Shown in pieces: positions 1 through 8,905 of a stretch of DNA of 64,000 nucleotides (the stretch's first letter is position 1; each line of letters opens with the position of its first letter). The position numbers and the translations under genes were made by a program. The notes under the pieces were generated by a model. The model was not told the DNA's origin. It worked only from the letters and a program-made list of their open reading frames with translations, and searched no databases. The stretch covers positions 5,685,988 through 5,749,987 of the forward strand of contig NZ_CP011272.1 of assembly GCF_001610875.1 (NCBI RefSeq), written 5' to 3'. The DNA is from Pirellula sp. SH-Sr6A (lineage in GTDB: Bacteria > Planctomycetota > Planctomycetia > Pirellulales > Pirellulaceae).

Positions 1-675
1 GTCCTTCACAAGGATCAATGCGTTCATGCTCATCGGTTGACAGGGGCAATCTTTGGCCTCCCCAATTTCAAATTCACAACCCGCTAATGCCCCGACATCG
101 CCATCCCCCGTTGCATCGATAAAGACGGCGGCACTCCAAGCCTCGCGACCACTTTTGGATTCGGTGATCACCGTTGATAATCGTTTGCCATCCAAATGCG
201 TGGCGACGACCCGCGTATGAAAACGAACGCTCACCCCGGTCGACATGCAGAGTTCTTCAAGTATCCATTTCATCTCCTCCGGGTGGTAGCTGAGCCAATT
301 CATGCCATCGCCGAGAATCGCATTGTGGCGTCGTAGGTGTTCCACCAATTCCACGTTGAATCCTGGTTTGTCGAAATCCAACAAGAATCCTAAGAGGGAG
401 GAGGTCCAGACTCCACCCAATGCGCCATGGGCCTCCAGCAGAAGAACTTTGGCGCCACCCCTCGCCGCATGGATCGCAGCTGTTACGCCTGCCGGTCCTG
501 CGCCACAAACAATCACATCGAACGAGGAGTTCAAAGGGAGGGATCGAGGGGGCTCCTGGAATCCCTCGGGCAGAATGGGACTAGCATCTGATTGAACACT
601 CGCTCCAAGAGTGAAACCGGCACCTGCCACGGCCGAAGCAAGAAAACCGCGACGTGAATGAGAAAGTTTCTTCAT
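1..675 (-). CDS. FAD-dependent oxidoreductase, Tat-exported (partial, C-terminus beyond left edge)
   Basis: The first 225 residues are in the window and the frame is open to base 1. The N-terminus has a twin-arginine signal (SRRGFLASAVAGAGF, residues 7-21). A Rossmann FAD-binding start follows (DVIVCGAGPAGVTAAIHAARGG, roughly residues 53-74, with GAGPAG), and then an acidic strand end (LLLEAHGALGG). A later strand, VFIDATGDGDVGALAGC, is typical of the FAD_oxidored family, which is abundant in planctomycetes as exported putative dehydrogenases. Substrate is unknown. The ATG at 673-675 was chosen because the Tat motif lies just after it. It is separated from the sucrose operon by about 110 bases. 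The family call is fairly sure; the function is not. Confidence 0.85.
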   Translation of the reverse strand, partial: MKKLSHSRRGFLASAVAGAGFTLGASVQSDASPILPEGFQEPPRSLPLNSSFDVIVCGAGPAGVTAAIHAARGGAKVLLLEAHGALGGVWTSSLLGFLLDFDKPGFNVELVEHLRRHNAILGDGMNWLSYHPEEMKWILEELCMSTGVSVRFHTRVVATHLDGKRLSTVITESKSGREAWSAAVFIDATGDGDVGALAGCEFEIGEAKDCPCQPMSMNALILVKD

Positions 676-788
676 GACATTCTTCGCAAAGCAAGGAGGG
701 TAAAACCTTGAAAAGATCGCTGCGATTATAGTTCACGGCCCTAACCCATACGAGATCGGTCGCCCGCGATGGCGGGGAAAGGCTCGGA

Positions 789-1616
789 CTAGATGACACC
801 AAACCATCTACAGCCTTCCAGGACTCCGCTGGTCGCTGATTGCTTAGCGATATAAAGTCGATCGTTCCAGCCCGCAATCTGATGTGACGCTTTCACTTGT
901 TCGACAAGCTCAGGATCCGCGTTGGCCACAAGAATGGATCGAAAGCCTGATGTGAGAGCGGCCAAGTCGTTGCCTGAATCCCCAGCAAAAAGTAACGATC
1001 CAAAATCCCACCCCATCTGCTGTGCCCACCATCGCAACGCCGATGCTTTCGAGGCGGATCGGGGTAATACATCGATGAGCCCATGTGTTGCAAATGGAGC
1101 TAGGCTTGCAGTAATTGCATACGGGGCGGCGATCGAATCCAATTCGAGCTGCAGATGTTTCGCTAATTCGAAGGTTGAATCCTGAGAGCATTCATAACTG
1201 AGCTTGAATCGCGATTGGTTCTCGAATGATTGCAACGTCAATGCATCATACTTTTGAAAGAGTTGTTCGATCTCGAGGAGTGACACGCCATCTAGGCTCG
1301 CTGCGAGATGATGAGCATAGGAAATGATTGGCGCCCAACCTTTTTCGGTTCGTTCATAAATAGTCGTGCCAACATCGGCGATGATGCAATCGGGAATGGG
1401 AAGTGAAAAGGCATCGATCGCCGTAATGATCGATGCGAGATGTCGACCCGTTGCAAACACCAGGGGAATTCGATTCTTCTCGAGCAACTGCTTCAGGGAT
1501 AGTAGGTCCGCCTGATGCGTTTCGGTCTCTGGCAATGGAATCAAAGTACCGTCCAAATCCGTAGCCAAAGCGCGAGGATTGGGCAACGCTGGCGCGTAAG
1601 GTAGTAAGTTTTCCAT
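789..1616 (-). CDS. HAD-family sucrose-phosphate phosphatase-like protein
   Basis: A 275-residue HAD phosphatase. Motif I is DLDGT (residues 20-24, nucleophile Asp20 and acid Asp22), motif II is FATGR, and motif IV is GDSGND (near residue 217). The order and size match the sucrose-6-phosphate phosphatase/mannosyl-3-phosphoglycerate phosphatase group (HAD subfamily IIB). It is the last gene of the operon, starting 3 bases after the amylosucrase stop, so a role in dephosphorylating sucrose-6-phosphate or a related sugar phosphate is inferred. The upstream synthase already carries an intact phosphatase domain, so this is a second copy of the activity. It could instead act on glucosylglycerate- or trehalose-type phosphates. 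Confidence 0.85.
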   Translation of the reverse strand: MENLLPYAPALPNPRALATDLDGTLIPLPETETHQADLLSLKQLLEKNRIPLVFATGRHLASIITAIDAFSLPIPDCIIADVGTTIYERTEKGWAPIISYAHHLAASLDGVSLLEIEQLFQKYDALTLQSFENQSRFKLSYECSQDSTFELAKHLQLELDSIAAPYAITASLAPFATHGLIDVLPRSASKASALRWWAQQMGWDFGSLLFAGDSGNDLAALTSGFRSILVANADPELVEQVKASHQIAGWNDRLYIAKQSATSGVLEGCRWFGVI

Positions 1617-1619
1617 CGG

Positions 1620-3602
1620 TTAAGCTCTCACCAACCACATCAATTGAAGGGGATCGATCGAAATGGACTCCGAAGTACCGATGGTTCGGTCGGTCAACTG
1701 GTCTCGAAAAAAACGTCCGAATCCAAACGTTCGTAGTACATTGCCCGACATGGTTTGCGCGTCCTCGGAAAAATTCGCGATGACGATCGTCTGATTTCCC
1801 AAGTGACGTCGAACAAACGCGAAAAGATGAGAATTGGGTTGCTGCATCAATTCCATTTCCTGGGCCGCAAACGCCGGATTTGCCTTCCGAAGCCGGATCA
1901 TACGTTGCAATGAACGGAAAACGCGTTTTCGGAGCGACGTATCCTGACTCATTGATTCATCGAGTTCCTGCACGTATTCCCAACGCATCTTGGGGCGATG
2001 GACCCAGCGTGTATCTCCCGCCTTCGCAGGGTCTTTCACAAAATCGTAGTCGTTCAACGTCGCCCACTCCTCACCCATATACAAGAGAGGGATGCCTCCA
2101 ATGCTGAGCGTCAGTCCCTGCAAAAGTAACATCCGTCGGATGGCCAATTCCTTGAGACGTTCGTCGTTTCGTTCGATGGCTTGTTCGAGTCCCGCGAGCG
2201 ATGCGAGCGTACCGCTGATCCGCATGTCTCCCGTCTTCACATCGTGCTGAAAAGGAATTCCGTGGGCAAACGAACCAGGAAACTGACCGGTATAAAAGGC
2301 GTTGAGGAACTGTCGGTGGTCGTAAGCGTTGATACCGATGGCCGTTGCATCGGCATCGTCAAACGTCCATCCGATATCGTCGTGACATCGAAGATAATTG
2401 ACCCATGCCGTTCCAGATGGTAGGCGATGACGATGGCTGAGAGATCGTACCAGTAGATCCGTCTTGCGAGTTGCAAGTGACTCCCACAGCAATGCCATCA
2501 AAGTAGGATTATAAGAAATCTGGCATTCCATCGGATCGATATATCGCACGACCTCATCGGGATGAACGATAGCCTCCGACTTGAATAACAATCCAGGTGT
2601 TGCGATTCGAGCACAAAGATTGTACGCGCGAACCAATGTGTGGGCTTGCGGCAAGTTTTCGCAACTTGTTCCCATTTGCTTCCAGATAAAGGCGACGGCA
2701 TCCAGCCGCAGAATGTCCACCCCTGTGTTCGCAATGAATAGCATTTCATTCAGCATCGCGTTGAATACGCTCGGATTGCTGTAATTGAGATCCCACTGGA
2801 AGCTGTTGAATGTCGTCCAGACATATTTTCCCATTCCATCATGACGCGTGAAATTACCACGGCGCACGGCAGGGAATATCTCTCGCAAGGTCCGTTCATA
2901 CTGACTGGGGATCTCTGCGTTAGGAAAGATGTAGTAGTACTGTTCAAACTCTCTATCTCCTCCCTGTGCGGCACGCGCCCATTGATGATCATCGGAAGTG
3001 TGGTTGAATACAAAGTCAAGAACGAGGCATATACCTGCTTCGCGCAAGTCTGCGGCCAATGCCTTGAGATCGTCAATCGTGCCGAGGCGAGGATCTACCG
3101 ATCGGTAATTGCTGATCGCATAACCACCGTCGTTGTTTCCCGGTCGAACGGCGAAGAGAGGCATCAGGTGCAGATAGGTAATCCCAAGCTCCTGAAAGTA
3201 GGGTATACACTGCCTCAGTTTGCCAAGATTTTCGCTGAATAAATCGACGTACAGCGCGCCTCCTACGATGCGCTCGCTCTCAAACCAATCGGGGTGATTG
3301 ATCCTTTGGCGATCCACTTTCTGAAGAGCTGGATCGCGAGAAACCCACGCTTCAATCAGAATCTCTAGGGTACATTCCAAATGATAGATAAAGTCATATC
3401 GAGATCCATAGAGCTCGAACAACAGTTGAAACAATGTCGACCAGTATTCCTGGAGGCGTTCCTCGAACTCCACTCGGACGATGTTCGTCTCTTCGACCCT
3501 CAATCGCATCCAAAACGCATCCAATCGCCGTGCCAATCGCCTCAAGGACAGTTCAGCCTCCAAGGCTAGGTCGAGGGATAGCGGGTCAGTCGATGTGATC
3601 AT
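1620..3602 (-). CDS. ams: Amylosucrase (GH13)
   Basis: A 660-residue GH13 enzyme that transfers the glucosyl unit of sucrose to alpha-glucan or to water, releasing fructose. The barrel core starts near residue 115. The conserved stretch [14 protein letters not shown] is at about residues 193-206. The nucleophile is Asp301 in [18 protein letters not shown], almost identical to the Neisseria amylosucrase signature. The acid/base is Glu343 ([12 protein letters not shown]), and the third carboxylate is Asp408 in CHDDIGWTF. The all-helical N-terminal domain (residues 1-110) is typical of amylosucrase and distinguishes it from trehalose synthase or sucrose phosphorylase. Length fits the family (about 630-660). 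Its first 17 bases overlap the end of the synthase gene, so the two are translationally linked. Confidence 0.93.
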   Translation of the reverse strand: MITSTDPLSLDLALEAELSLRRLARRLDAFWMRLRVEETNIVRVEFEERLQEYWSTLFQLLFELYGSRYDFIYHLECTLEILIEAWVSRDPALQKVDRQRINHPDWFESERIVGGALYVDLFSENLGKLRQCIPYFQELGITYLHLMPLFAVRPGNNDGGYAISNYRSVDPRLGTIDDLKALAADLREAGICLVLDFVFNHTSDDHQWARAAQGGDREFEQYYYIFPNAEIPSQYERTLREIFPAVRRGNFTRHDGMGKYVWTTFNSFQWDLNYSNPSVFNAMLNEMLFIANTGVDILRLDAVAFIWKQMGTSCENLPQAHTLVRAYNLCARIATPGLLFKSEAIVHPDEVVRYIDPMECQISYNPTLMALLWESLATRKTDLLVRSLSHRHRLPSGTAWVNYLRCHDDIGWTFDDADATAIGINAYDHRQFLNAFYTGQFPGSFAHGIPFQHDVKTGDMRISGTLASLAGLEQAIERNDERLKELAIRRMLLLQGLTLSIGGIPLLYMGEEWATLNDYDFVKDPAKAGDTRWVHRPKMRWEYVQELDESMSQDTSLRKRVFRSLQRMIRLRKANPAFAAQEMELMQQPNSHLFAFVRRHLGNQTIVIANFSEDAQTMSGNVLRTFGFGRFFRDQLTDRTIGTSESISIDPLQLMWLVRA

Positions 3603-5736
3603 TCGGAATGACGATTTGGTCTAAGAAGTGATAGTAGTCAACACCTTCGAGAATCCCTCGTGCATGCGGTGCTGATGCGAAGTAAATGCGAGGCCTGTTT
3701 CGCAATCGCTCTAGCTCTGAGCTGTAATTCGAAACAACCACACCCAGGGTTCGCCCGGTGAGCATCCCTTCGTCGTTTCCCGAATCTCCGGCCACCAAGA
3801 CATTCTCCGGCGAGAATCCCCATTTCCATAGAACATGCCGCAAGGAAAGGTCGCTCCCGCCCCGGACGGGAATAACATCCAAATACATTCCGAGAGACAA
3901 TAGAACCTTAGCCCGCACACCCGCTTCGCGCAGGATTTTTTTGATTTTTGCGATACTGGGAGCATTTTTGCTATCCCATAAATAACTCACCTTGTAATGC
4001 GATTGGTGTTCATCAGGCTGTAAGGACAATCCCGGTTGTGCATCGAGAATCGATCGAACTTCGTCTGGTCTCCACGCATAGCCGATCTGCTTCTGCCAAC
4101 TCACATCGGGAGCTAATCCTTTTCCATAATGCAATTGAGTCCCCGCATCCGATTGAATCAAATCGGGCCTTGGGAGCCTTAACGATTCGATCAACTCCAA
4201 CGCGCTCTTCAAGGGACGGCCGGTGGCAATTCCAAAACCGACATAATCCAGATTGCAAACCCGATCGACCAATTCACGCAGCGCATCGTCGTCACCTGTT
4301 AGCGTATTGTCCAAATCGGTAATCAACAAACGATCAAAACTCGGGAGACGTCGATTGGCGGAGAGTTTGCATAAGACCGGGGATGGTGAGTTCTCGAGTA
4401 TGTCTGCCAAATCTCTCAGATATCGATCTGCGTGTTGTTTCCAGGTGTAGTGTTGATGAACTCCACGGATTCCGTTCTCGGACCATTCCTGCCATGGAAC
4501 AGGCTCGGTTAATACCCGGAGCAGCGATTTCTCGATATTCTTCTGGTCGAGAGGATCGATCAACAAACCGTTTTGACAATTGGCAAGAATGTCCCTGGGA
4601 CCGCCATCATTCGTCGCGACGACTGGCAATCCCGTCGCAGCCGCTTCGAGCAACGTGAGGCCGAATGGTTCTGTGAGCGCTGGATTGATGAATAATCCGC
4701 GACGATGGACTGCTAGCCGATAAAGGTCTGGAACCTCATTCGGTGAGTGCCATTTCGGATAGGCAACTTGTCCGTAGAGATCGTACATGTCGATGAGTGT
4801 TAAAAGCTCTAGGAACACATCTTGTTGACTCGACGGAAGACTGTCGAGATCGCTTCGGGTGCCTAGGATCAAGACCAGATTCGCACGCTCTCTCAGCTCC
4901 CGACTTTCACCAAATACTCGCACCAGCGTGGGGATGTTCTTTCGCTCATCCGGTCGTGACATCGCCAAAATCATAGGCTTCTCAGGCTCGCGAAGGAATG
5001 CGCGAATCCTAGCATCGATCGCAGGAGTTTCCCACGCTTCGGTAGGTGGCGAGAACAGATGAAGATCGACTCCAGGCGGGATAACCTCCATGCGACCTGG
5101 TACATAATGATCGTACACCGCATATTGCGCGTCGACCTCTTGATTGGTGCTCGTGACCACCATGGTCGCAGTTTCGAGGGCTATCTCTTCCGCCTCGATA
5201 CGAGGTTTGAAGTGGTACTTTTTGTCGAGTTGTTCCAAGTCTTTCGCATTTACCGACAGTCTCTCACGCTTGACACGTCCAAGGGAATGCCCGGTAAAAA
5301 CATAGGGGATATGCAAAAGCCTCGCGAGCTGAGCCCCAGCAAGCCCCGCATCTGCATAGTGACCATGAAGGATGTCTGGCAATCCTGTTCGTTTGAAATG
5401 GGCGAGAACTTGATCCACAAACAGTTCTATATACGGCCATAACAACTCTTTACGCAGATACCGCTGAGGTCCAAACGGAATTCGAATGATCTTAGCGCGT
5501 TCCGTTATCGGTTCTTCTACTATCCCATATTCGGGGCCCACGCGCGGATCGATAATTTGTCGCGTGATCAATTCCACTTCGCGCACTTGTGGATGTCGAG
5601 AAAGCTCTGCAGCTAACTCCAATACGTACTTCACTTGGCCACCGGTGTCTGCATCCCGTCCCAACTCGGGATCGTGCGCTCGAATCAAGCCATGCAAACT
5701 TATCAGTGAAATCTTAACTTGCTCAAGTTTCGTCAT
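3586..5736 (-). CDS. spsA: Sucrose-phosphate synthase fused to sucrose-phosphate phosphatase
   Basis: A 716-residue bidomain enzyme. Residues 1-450 are a GT4 glycosyltransferase that joins UDP- or ADP-glucose to fructose-6-phosphate. The signature [15 protein letters not shown] is at residues 28-42, LHGHYADAG at 123-131, and the E-x7-E motif at [14 protein letters not shown] (Glu356 and Glu364). Residues 465-716 are a HAD phosphatase with DLDNT (Asp474 and Asp476) and GDSGND near the C-terminus. All key acids are present, so both activities are probably functional and one protein should make sucrose. It is the first gene of a three-gene minus-strand operon. The start is an ATG immediately before the GT4 fold. 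It resembles SPS-SPP fusions of cyanobacteria and methanotrophs. Confidence 0.93.
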   Translation of the reverse strand: MTKLEQVKISLISLHGLIRAHDPELGRDADTGGQVKYVLELAAELSRHPQVREVELITRQIIDPRVGPEYGIVEEPITERAKIIRIPFGPQRYLRKELLWPYIELFVDQVLAHFKRTGLPDILHGHYADAGLAGAQLARLLHIPYVFTGHSLGRVKRERLSVNAKDLEQLDKKYHFKPRIEAEEIALETATMVVTSTNQEVDAQYAVYDHYVPGRMEVIPPGVDLHLFSPPTEAWETPAIDARIRAFLREPEKPMILAMSRPDERKNIPTLVRVFGESRELRERANLVLILGTRSDLDSLPSSQQDVFLELLTLIDMYDLYGQVAYPKWHSPNEVPDLYRLAVHRRGLFINPALTEPFGLTLLEAAATGLPVVATNDGGPRDILANCQNGLLIDPLDQKNIEKSLLRVLTEPVPWQEWSENGIRGVHQHYTWKQHADRYLRDLADILENSPSPVLCKLSANRRLPSFDRLLITDLDNTLTGDDDALRELVDRVCNLDYVGFGIATGRPLKSALELIESLRLPRPDLIQSDAGTQLHYGKGLAPDVSWQKQIGYAWRPDEVRSILDAQPGLSLQPDEHQSHYKVSYLWDSKNAPSIAKIKKILREAGVRAKVLLSLGMYLDVIPVRGGSDLSLRHVLWKWGFSPENVLVAGDSGNDEGMLTGRTLGVVVSNYSSELERLRNRPRIYFASAPHARGILEGVDYYHFLDQIVIPNDHID

Positions 5737-5923
5737 CGTCCTGGAACTGGTTCATGCCACGACATGTCCATCGCGACTTTGTTTGAAACGTAAGTCTTAA
5801 GCACAACCTTAAAACGAATGATGTCAAACAACCATAACAGGCTGAGGGGCCACAGACAACCCTTGCGGTGCGCGCTCAACGAGAGGATGTATTACCAAGA
5901 TGACAAATTGTCGTGCCACGGGA
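5737..5923. other. Intergenic gap between the surface operon and the sucrose operon
   Basis: This 187-base gap should carry the promoter of the sucrose operon (reading leftward) and the end of the surface operon. No clear hairpin terminator or promoter stands out. Confidence 0.4.
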
Positions 5924-6988
5924 TTATCGATAAATGTCTTTTGAATCGGGCAAGCCATCGTGAGTCGCAATGGTCGCATCGGGGAACTCCCACCCGTCCG
6001 GAGGCGGTGCGATCCCAAACGCCTGATGGTATTCTCGCTGATGCTTTTCTATCCACAATTTTGTTTTGAATGTCGAGTCACCCGGCCAATATGTGTCAGA
6101 ATGTCGGACACGATTTCTCGCTAATTCGAAATCTTCTTTAGCAGCTGCAGCGATGGAGAGATTCGTCCAAGCTGCTTTGTTGGTGGGATGGCGATCGGCT
6201 ACCTCCTGCCATTCCCGTTCTGCGAGATCCCATCGTCCTTGCTTGGCAAACCCATTTCCTTTGCGCACTTGCGATGAGCCGATCCAAAACCACGGAAGAT
6301 CGAGCATCGCTTCGGTGCGAACGGGAGTGGAGGCCACCAATTCCCAGGCAGCGCGCGATGATGCCATCAAAACTCGGCCGTCGTTACCTGGAATATGGTA
6401 TCCCAGATCAAAGTACCGCTTCTCCGCGGATGGTAAATCGAAGTGGAGCGTTTTTTCCGCAACCCGTTGTCCCGATGCGACGTCGGTAATAGTCCAATGA
6501 GTCACGACATACTCGGGAATCTTCTTTTCGCCGAAAAGCATGGTCTTCAGTGTTTTGCGCTTCGGTGCTTCGTCTTGTTTTAGCTTCGCATTGACGATGT
6601 TCCCCTGCAAGATAAAGTCGGCTCCTACCGTTCTCGCAGCGCCAATGGTCGCGGAATCGTTGGGCTGAGCGTCATAGGATACGAGTTGGATCAAGCTCAC
6701 TCGCTCCAATTCGGGCGGATGGATCGCGAGAAGATTGGCAGCTTGATCTGGTTCGGTTGATTGCAGAGCGAACTGCAGTTTCGATGCAGCTTCTTGAAGG
6801 TCTGCGTTGAGCAAATCGCTCGTTCGTTGTGCGCGCGATGCGATTCCCACTGGGCCGACCGCTACCTTCACTGGGCCCGGACGAGGGACCATTGCGGCCT
6901 GCCACGTGTAGATAGGTGCCGACATCTTGCAGCCAACGCCTAACGAGAGCAAGCAACCGAGGAGAGCAATGAATGTAATTCGATTCAT
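5924..6988 (-). CDS. Putative lipoprotein with TPR-like C-terminal part
   Basis: The reading frame is open for 66 codons upstream, but the ATG at 6986-6988 is the likely start. It begins MNRITFIALLGCLLSLGVGC, a lipoprotein-type signal with Cys20 as the probable acylated residue (the box is slightly unusual, Gly at -3). It also lies only 8 bases after the previous gene's stop. The mature part (about 335 residues) starts with a beta-rich segment (KVAVGPVGIASR). It ends with a tetratricopeptide-like stretch (GNGFAKQGRWDLAEREWQEV, then NKAAWTNLSIAA). Probably inner- or outer-membrane anchored and facing the periplasm. It is the last gene of a four-gene operon of envelope proteins. Function unknown. 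Confidence 0.75.
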   Translation of the reverse strand: MNRITFIALLGCLLSLGVGCKMSAPIYTWQAAMVPRPGPVKVAVGPVGIASRAQRTSDLLNADLQEAASKLQFALQSTEPDQAANLLAIHPPELERVSLIQLVSYDAQPNDSATIGAARTVGADFILQGNIVNAKLKQDEAPKRKTLKTMLFGEKKIPEYVVTHWTITDVASGQRVAEKTLHFDLPSAEKRYFDLGYHIPGNDGRVLMASSRAAWELVASTPVRTEAMLDLPWFWIGSSQVRKGNGFAKQGRWDLAEREWQEVADRHPTNKAAWTNLSIAAAAKEDFELARNRVRHSDTYWPGDSTFKTKLWIEKHQREYHQAFGIAPPPDGWEFPDATIATHDGLPDSKDIYR

Positions 6989-6996
6989 CGTTGTGC

Positions 6997-7458
6997 TTAA
7001 AACGGTCGGACACCGAATCCATAAAATAGCGAGTAGAGAATCGCGAACAAGTAATAGGCAACCAGGAGCATTGCGATCCATCCGACTGTCCTCCAGAAAG
7101 ACAACTGTCCTTGGACGACTTCTAGGACAGACGAACTTCTGCTGCGGTAACGCCTTAGCGATTGGATGGCTTGAAAAAGTTTCCACGTGGGAATCGCGTA
7201 CATCAGGATCGAAAACCCGAAGTAGATCGTCACCAACAAGAGACTACGTATCCCTCGTGCGTTGGAGAATCGGTAGGCTAGAAATTGAACCATTGGAACG
7301 ATCGTCCAAAAAGCCGTAATGAGCACCCCTAGAATGGCGACGAGTAGTTGCCATCGCGAAAGGGACTCGAAAGTGTCCCGTAACTCTTTCGTTTCTGAAG
7401 ATGGGAACTCGGGAATATCCGAGCCCGATGATTGGGAGTGATAAGGGTTGATGGTCAA
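6997..7458 (-). CDS. Small multi-pass membrane protein, function unknown
   Basis: A 153-residue protein with a polar N-terminus of about 33 residues and then four hydrophobic segments: about 37-58, 73-93 (LLLVTIYFGFSILMYAIPTW), 120-139 and possibly a split final pair. The C-terminus is YGFGVRPF. I do not recognise a family. It sits between a secreted protein and a lipoprotein with gaps of 45 and 8 bases, so it is almost certainly co-transcribed. It may anchor or help export its neighbours (inference). Confidence 0.7.
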   Translation of the reverse strand: MTINPYHSQSSGSDIPEFPSSETKELRDTFESLSRWQLLVAILGVLITAFWTIVPMVQFLAYRFSNARGIRSLLLVTIYFGFSILMYAIPTWKLFQAIQSLRRYRSRSSSVLEVVQGQLSFWRTVGWIAMLLVAYYLFAILYSLFYGFGVRPF

Positions 7459-7503
7459 TGGAAGTTCCTCGTCTAGCGGTGTGGGTTCGGACGCGGTGGT
7501 TCG

Positions 7504-8787
7504 CTAGTAACGGCCTCGCGACAAAGGATTGGAGGCTTGTTGAGGGTTGGTTCCCTGAGGTGTTTGACCCGTCGGAGCAGGCGCGGATAGATGGTTCGAC
7601 GCGGTCCCTTTGTACTCAATCCAGAGCAATGCATCGTTTCTTTGTCCGACCGGTGGGATGATGCGATTGAGTCCGAACAAGGTGGGCGGATTTCCCACCA
7701 AGGTGTTGTCAACTGGACCAGATGGCGTTGCTACGACACCACACGATAGCAAGAGGACTTGATCGGTCGGCCAAACAAATCGTTCTCGAAGACGCCACGA
7801 GACGACTTGTGGCACCTCGATCTGCACGCTTTGGACTTGATTGGGACTTAGGGGAAGGTCGATTTTGACCGAATTCAGTCTCTCGACTTGGTCGATCTCG
7901 CATTGAAGCAACAGATCCGCAGAACGCCCATCCAAGCTGAGGAGGGGACTTACTTGGAGTTTGAATCCCTCGCGAATTTCATCGGTGACTGGTTGGTAAG
8001 GTGGAAAGGCGACGGCGGGATTGCGGACAAATTCCTTGAGGTAATTGCGAGAGCGGAGTTGTTCCATATGCTGCAATTGACCGTTGTAAAGTGGGATCTC
8101 GACCGCTTGCAATTCGCGTGCATCGGATCGCTCACGCAACTGGGCTAAGAAGATCGCTCCATTTTCCTTGGGCATCAACCAAGCGGAGACGCCAGCCGAA
8201 TCCGATGGTACGGAGCGCATGAGGCCGAACGCCCGGGAACGCCAGTTCGGATTGGAGATGGTGATGATGCGAAGTCCAAAGATCTGAGGTTCGCTCGTAC
8301 CATTGACAAACTTTTCGTAAATCGCTGCAACCTTCTTTTGCATCTCCGGGGTGTGGTACACACGCAACGTTTCCTTGTCGCTGTTCAAAACCCCGAAAGG
8401 CTCTTGAAACCAAGCATCGCTACCCGTTTCTCGGAGGATCCAATCGACTAGCCACTGCTGCGGCTTATCAATTCCCTTGACGTTTTTCGTAAAGGGCCGA
8501 ATGTCATATTCCACCCATTGTTGACCTGCATTTTTCGGAAGCGAGAATTCTTGCAATGCTTTCGGCGCAGCGCTCGGCCGAACGCTGCCCGGACTCTCCA
8601 ACGACGGAATCAAAGGGGACGCGGATGTGGAAGGTGGTGAAGTCTGCGGGGGACTGTCCTGCGCACGGGCTACCCTGACAAATGCCAACGTGACAAATAC
8701 CAACATGACAAATACCAGCGACCGATACGCAATCGATAGGAGAGTTTTCGAAAGAACTTGTCTAAATCTAACGCTGCCAAGGAGCAT
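7504..8787 (-). CDS. Secreted protein of unknown function (signal peptide built from a 15-bp repeat)
   Basis: A 427-residue exported protein. The long signal region ends VRVARAQDS, a good signal peptidase site after Ala42. A Pro/Ser/Thr-rich linker follows (about residues 45-75), then a folded part with no motif I can assign, and a Gln/Pro-rich tail ending NPLSRGRY. The hydrophobic core of the signal peptide is three near-identical five-residue units (LVFVM, LVFVT, LAFVR) encoded by a 15-bp tandem repeat. It is the second gene of the operon, 118 bases after the giant gene. Likely periplasmic or cell-surface; probably specific to planctomycetes (inference). Confidence 0.72.
   Translation of the reverse strand: MLLGSVRFRQVLSKTLLSIAYRSLVFVMLVFVTLAFVRVARAQDSPPQTSPPSTSASPLIPSLESPGSVRPSAAPKALQEFSLPKNAGQQWVEYDIRPFTKNVKGIDKPQQWLVDWILRETGSDAWFQEPFGVLNSDKETLRVYHTPEMQKKVAAIYEKFVNGTSEPQIFGLRIITISNPNWRSRAFGLMRSVPSDSAGVSAWLMPKENGAIFLAQLRERSDARELQAVEIPLYNGQLQHMEQLRSRNYLKEFVRNPAVAFPPYQPVTDEIREGFKLQVSPLLSLDGRSADLLLQCEIDQVERLNSVKIDLPLSPNQVQSVQIEVPQVVSWRLRERFVWPTDQVLLLSCGVVATPSGPVDNTLVGNPPTLFGLNRIIPPVGQRNDALLWIEYKGTASNHLSAPAPTGQTPQGTNPQQASNPLSRGRY
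8676..8720. repeat. 15-bp direct repeat, three units, inside a signal-peptide coding region
   Basis: Units at 8676-8690, 8691-8705 and 8706-8720 share the core tgacaaatRccaRc. Unit length is a multiple of three, so copy-number change would add or remove five hydrophobic residues without breaking the frame. Confidence 0.9.
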
Positions 8788-8905
8788 CCTTGCTCACTCC
8801 CCTTCTCTATCGTCCCGTCGGAACGGTGAAACGGATCAATTCGTGCTATGGTTGCACTCGGCATCGTCGATAGCAAATTGCTGCATGAACGCCAATAGCA
8901 ATGGT

